In this document: piece after piece, positions 13,050 through 15,387 of the stretch
Position numbering within the stretch: position 1 is the first letter of the stretch
Layout of the letters: each line of letters starts with the position of its first letter
DNA from: Synechococcaceae bacterium WB8_1B_136
GTDB taxonomy: Bacteria; Cyanobacteriota; Cyanobacteriia; PCC-6307; Cyanobiaceae
Assembly (NCBI GenBank): GCA_010029175.1
Contig: RGNC01000033.1
Location: forward strand, 1-15,387
Direction of reading: 5' to 3'
Length of the DNA stretch: 15,387 nt
Made by a program: the position numbers and the translations under genes
The notes under the pieces: generated by a model
What the model was told of the DNA's origin: nothing
Seen by the model: only the letters and a program-made list of their open reading frames with translations
The model's database searches: none

Positions 13050-15281
13050 ATCACTATAAAGAGACTGATCATCAGGCGCCTTGGCCGCAAGGGTATATTG
13101 CTCCTCGAGTTCAATATTCAGGCCAATCAATAAGCCAGAAACAGGGGTGTTTTTGGTACCCGTCAAGCTCGTGGCTCCAACATTACCATTTTGCTGATTA
13201 ATCGCGTTAGCCGCGAGGTTGTAGCCACTCCCTCCATCGACAAGAGTCACAGATTGCAGGGAGCCTCCGGCAAAGACAAGGCGGACTTTTGCCTGGGCAG
13301 CTCCAGGCGAGGCTGCATTATTCCCGGGGATGGAGTAGATCACATCAGCGACACCACCGGCACCGGAGAAATAGCCGCGGCCTCCCTGGGCAAGAGCCGC
13401 TGCACTCACGCGCCCAAACGCATCAATATCAAAACTGAAGATCGCCAAATCATCGAGCTTTGCCGTTGCAGGTGACCAATCCTTATAAAAAGCAGATCCG
13501 CGTCCTGTGGGTGCTCCAGCAGGAGCAACTGCCACGATTGCAGGATCGAGTACTTCAACTGTCTGGAAACGAATCAGGAAATAATCGGAGTCAGCCTCTG
13601 CAATGGCCGCACCCTGACCGTATCCATACAGCCCCGAAATATCAGTACCCGTATCACCCTGATAGTTCGCATCATCCGCAGAAGCACCATAGTTGTAAAC
13701 AGGAAGATTGAAAGTATATGTGCGCCCTCCAAAGGTTTTTCGGACTCGACTCTCCACACCCTGCGGAGCCTTATTGCTTCTGGTGTAGGAATAGTAGCCA
13801 CTAGCACCAACACTGACAGGGCGCGAATCGGGCATACCCAGCCCAGGCGAGGGCGGATCCAGCTTTCCATTTCCATTTTCATCGGGATTATAATTGGCTT
13901 TATTAACAGGATTATTAACCTCGACACCATAAGGAGCAAGATTAATCGTGGCAGGCCGAATCCCACCATCACCAAGCGTCATCACAGGGACACCAAGTCC
14001 AACACCCCCAGAGGCAACTTGTTGCTCAAGTATCCTGCTGTAATAGTGAGAATCGCCATTGATAACAAAGTCGATTGCCTTATCAGGGTCGACGCTCCGA
14101 ACATACTGATTCAGCGAACTGATATAGCTGATTAATACTGGGTTTGTATTGTATTGCTTGGTGGTCAACTTATCAAATGTGGCCGCTGGTCCGTATGTGG
14201 TGTGATGGGGAGAAATAATCTGCCAGCGTGCCCGCGAAGCTGCAAGATCCTGCTTGGACCAATCCAGCATCTGCTGGCCCTGCAACGGATTCTGCGTATT
14301 AAATGGAGACTTTGATAAGGGATCAGCAGGATTGTATGAAAAGTCGGGCTTTACAGGCTCAACAATCGGATCCTGGCTTGATGGGAAGAAGTCGTAATAG
14401 CCAGCATTGGCGAGAAGCCTTGTGCTGTCAATAAATTGAAGATGCACCAACGGGTTGCCTTGCCCATCATCTCCAAGAGACACGCTGTAGTAGGCACCAT
14501 CAACACCTGTCGGGTCGAGCCGCCCCACATTGATGCGAACATCTTTGGTTGCATCAGGATTGACTCCCAAATACAGGAGCTGCCGCTGAACATCTTCACT
14601 GAGCCAAGGGAAGTAATCAAAAAGTTGCTGCAACGTGTTGCCATAACGCTGAGCTTTCACATCACCATTGTTAGCTGCTACAGCTGCGGCTTGATAGACA
14701 TCTGGCCCCAGCGGACTGCCGCCAGGCATGACAACTTCCGACTCCTCCAAGAGATAGTTAACATTAGGGTCTGAGTCACCAAGGAACGAACTATAGTCGT
14801 GGTTGCCAAATGTGAACCAAAAGCGATTACGATCTTTTGCACCACCAAGACCACTGCCATCAGATGAGTCTGGGAACCCTAGTGGATAGCTATAAAGGTT
14901 ATAAGGCCATTGGGTGCGCCCCTGAGTTGCAGGTGCCCCATCTAAAACCTGCTTGGCATAAATACCATTAGGATCAACATATAGAGGACTGGGATAAGGA
15001 TACGCAAAAGCATTGTAGTATTTGCCTACGTTAACATCAAGCAAGGTGCTAGCGTTGGAGTTATAGGAAAGATCTCCCAGCTCAACAACATCAGAGGGGG
15101 CTTGAGAATGGATATAGCGTGAAACGGCGCGAACTGAAGGCCCTGCAGCGGCAAACTCACCATCACTATCCTTAACAAATCCACTCGAATACCCACCAAT
15201 GTCGTGATAGAACGAGCTGCCTTGGACGACCTCCGTGCCGCCATCACCAAAAAAAGCAATCTTGAAAGGGGTGGTTGCCAT
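13047..15281 (-). CDS. Purple-acid-phosphatase-like metallophosphoesterase, N-terminal part of a split gene
   Basis: From ATG 15281 (MATTPFKIAFFGDGGTE) the frame gives 744 residues. The order of motifs is that of purple acid phosphatases: GDGG (12-15), GDLSY (69-73), GNHD (159-162), WQIISPHHTTYG (353-364) and GDSHYY (409-414), where the usual GHxH has Asp for the first His. Such enzymes hydrolyse phosphomonoesters with a two-metal site. After the catalytic domain come an EF-hand-like DENGNGKLD (467-475) and two related segments ending GGRGY (633-637) and GGSGY (683-687), typical of surface proteins. No signal peptide is visible, so type I secretion is possible. Alternative starts are ATG 15326 and GTG 15356. 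The frame ends at a TGA but continues in frame into the DUF4114 gene. G+C is markedly lower than in the genes at 1-9,500. Confidence 0.83.
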   Translation of the reverse strand: MATTPFKIAFFGDGGTEVVQGSSFYHDIGGYSSGFVKDSDGEFAAAGPSVRAVSRYIHSQAPSDVVELGDLSYNSNASTLLDVNVGKYYNAFAYPYPSPLYVDPNGIYAKQVLDGAPATQGRTQWPYNLYSYPLGFPDSSDGSGLGGAKDRNRFWFTFGNHDYSSFLGDSDPNVNYLLEESEVVMPGGSPLGPDVYQAAAVAANNGDVKAQRYGNTLQQLFDYFPWLSEDVQRQLLYLGVNPDATKDVRINVGRLDPTGVDGAYYSVSLGDDGQGNPLVHLQFIDSTRLLANAGYYDFFPSSQDPIVEPVKPDFSYNPADPLSKSPFNTQNPLQGQQMLDWSKQDLAASRARWQIISPHHTTYGPAATFDKLTTKQYNTNPVLISYISSLNQYVRSVDPDKAIDFVINGDSHYYSRILEQQVASGGVGLGVPVMTLGDGGIRPATINLAPYGVEVNNPVNKANYNPDENGNGKLDPPSPGLGMPDSRPVSVGASGYYSYTRSNKAPQGVESRVRKTFGGRTYTFNLPVYNYGASADDANYQGDTGTDISGLYGYGQGAAIAEADSDYFLIRFQTVEVLDPAIVAVAPAGAPTGRGSAFYKDWSPATAKLDDLAIFSFDIDAFGRVSAAALAQGGRGYFSGAGGVADVIYSIPGNNAASPGAAQAKVRLVFAGGSLQSVTLVDGGSGYNLAANAINQQNGNVGATSLTGTKNTPVSGLLIGLNIELEEQYTLAAKAPDDQSLYSD

Positions 15282-15387
15282 TACTGGAAGAGTTGCAGAG
15301 GTTGAACGGGAAGCAGAAGCGAGCATGCATGACTGGCGGGAACCAGTTAACAACACATCATTGGGACGAGAGTCTTAAGTTATTCAA
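15282..15387. promoter_or_regulatory. Upstream region of the phosphatase gene at the window edge
   Basis: The frame stays open on the minus strand back to a TAA at 15377-15375, with alternative starts ATG 15326, TTG 15353 and GTG 15356. The AT-rich bases 15350-15387, including TTGAATAACTTAAG at the very edge, could hold promoter elements, but no well-spaced -35/-10 pair or Shine-Dalgarno can be identified. Confidence 0.3.

Noticed and set aside
13004..13060. UGA read as selenocysteine in the phosphatase
   Set aside because: No convincing hairpin of the bacterial SECIS kind follows the TGA, and the phosphatase family is not known to use selenocysteine; nonsense or TGG-to-TGA change is simpler.
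1..15387. CRISPR arrays, tRNAs, rRNAs, insertion sequences, prophage or integrase genes
   Set aside because: No regularly spaced repeats, no tRNA-like cloverleaf with CCA end, no transposase or integrase motifs and no terminal inverted repeats were found by reading.

Overview
The window looks like chromosomal DNA from a high-GC picocyanobacterium of the Synechococcus/Cyanobium type. This is an inference from gene content: a cyanobacterial-length FeoB of about 604 residues, a Nif11-domain protein, a GH57 glycogen branching enzyme, an ArsS-type radical SAM enzyme and several small proteins of picocyanobacterial character. It also rests on very tight packing, scarce Shine-Dalgarno sequences and a G+C content that by eye approaches 70% over most of the left two thirds. 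No tRNA, rRNA, CRISPR array or insertion sequence was seen.

Layout. Positions 1-194 (-) hold the N-terminal part of an unrecognised protein that runs off the window. It is back to back with a small secreted protein (193-588, +). The ferrous iron genes feoA (2396-2641, -) and feoB (585-2399, -) overlap as GTGA and have a Fur-box-like palindrome just before feoA. A divergent 63-aa conserved-type protein (2787-2978, +) overlaps tail to tail with a Nif11-domain protein (2965-3210, -). Next is a membrane-anchored coiled-coil protein (3316-3777, +). On the minus strand lie an NYN/LabA-like protein (6320-6886), leuA (4639-6279) and a MalG-type sugar ABC permease (3782-4639); the last two share a TGATG. 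Divergent from these, a GH57 branching enzyme (6953-8548, +) overlaps by 7 bp with an ArsS-like radical SAM gene (8542-9561, +).

The right part (9577-15356, -) is the most unusual. A purple-acid-phosphatase-like protein (13047-15281) and a DUF4114-type protein (11739-12971) lie in the same reading frame, separated by one TGA codon with an open frame on both sides. They look like one large surface or secreted protein of about 1,180 residues split by a nonsense codon. The DUF4114 stop codon overlaps by one base (TGATG) with the start of a 720-aa fusion of a divergent DAACS/SDF symporter with a periplasmic solute-binding domain (9577-11739). G+C falls towards about 50% in the phosphatase, suggesting a different history or a different expression class.

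How the genes may work together: feoA/feoB import Fe2+; leuA makes leucine precursors; the permease belongs to a sugar or compatible-solute importer whose other subunits lie elsewhere; the GH57 enzyme branches glycogen; ArsS belongs to arsenosugar formation. The phosphatase, DUF4114 and fused-transporter genes could form one scavenging unit, in which an extracellular hydrolase releases a ligand that the fused transporter binds. That is inference only.
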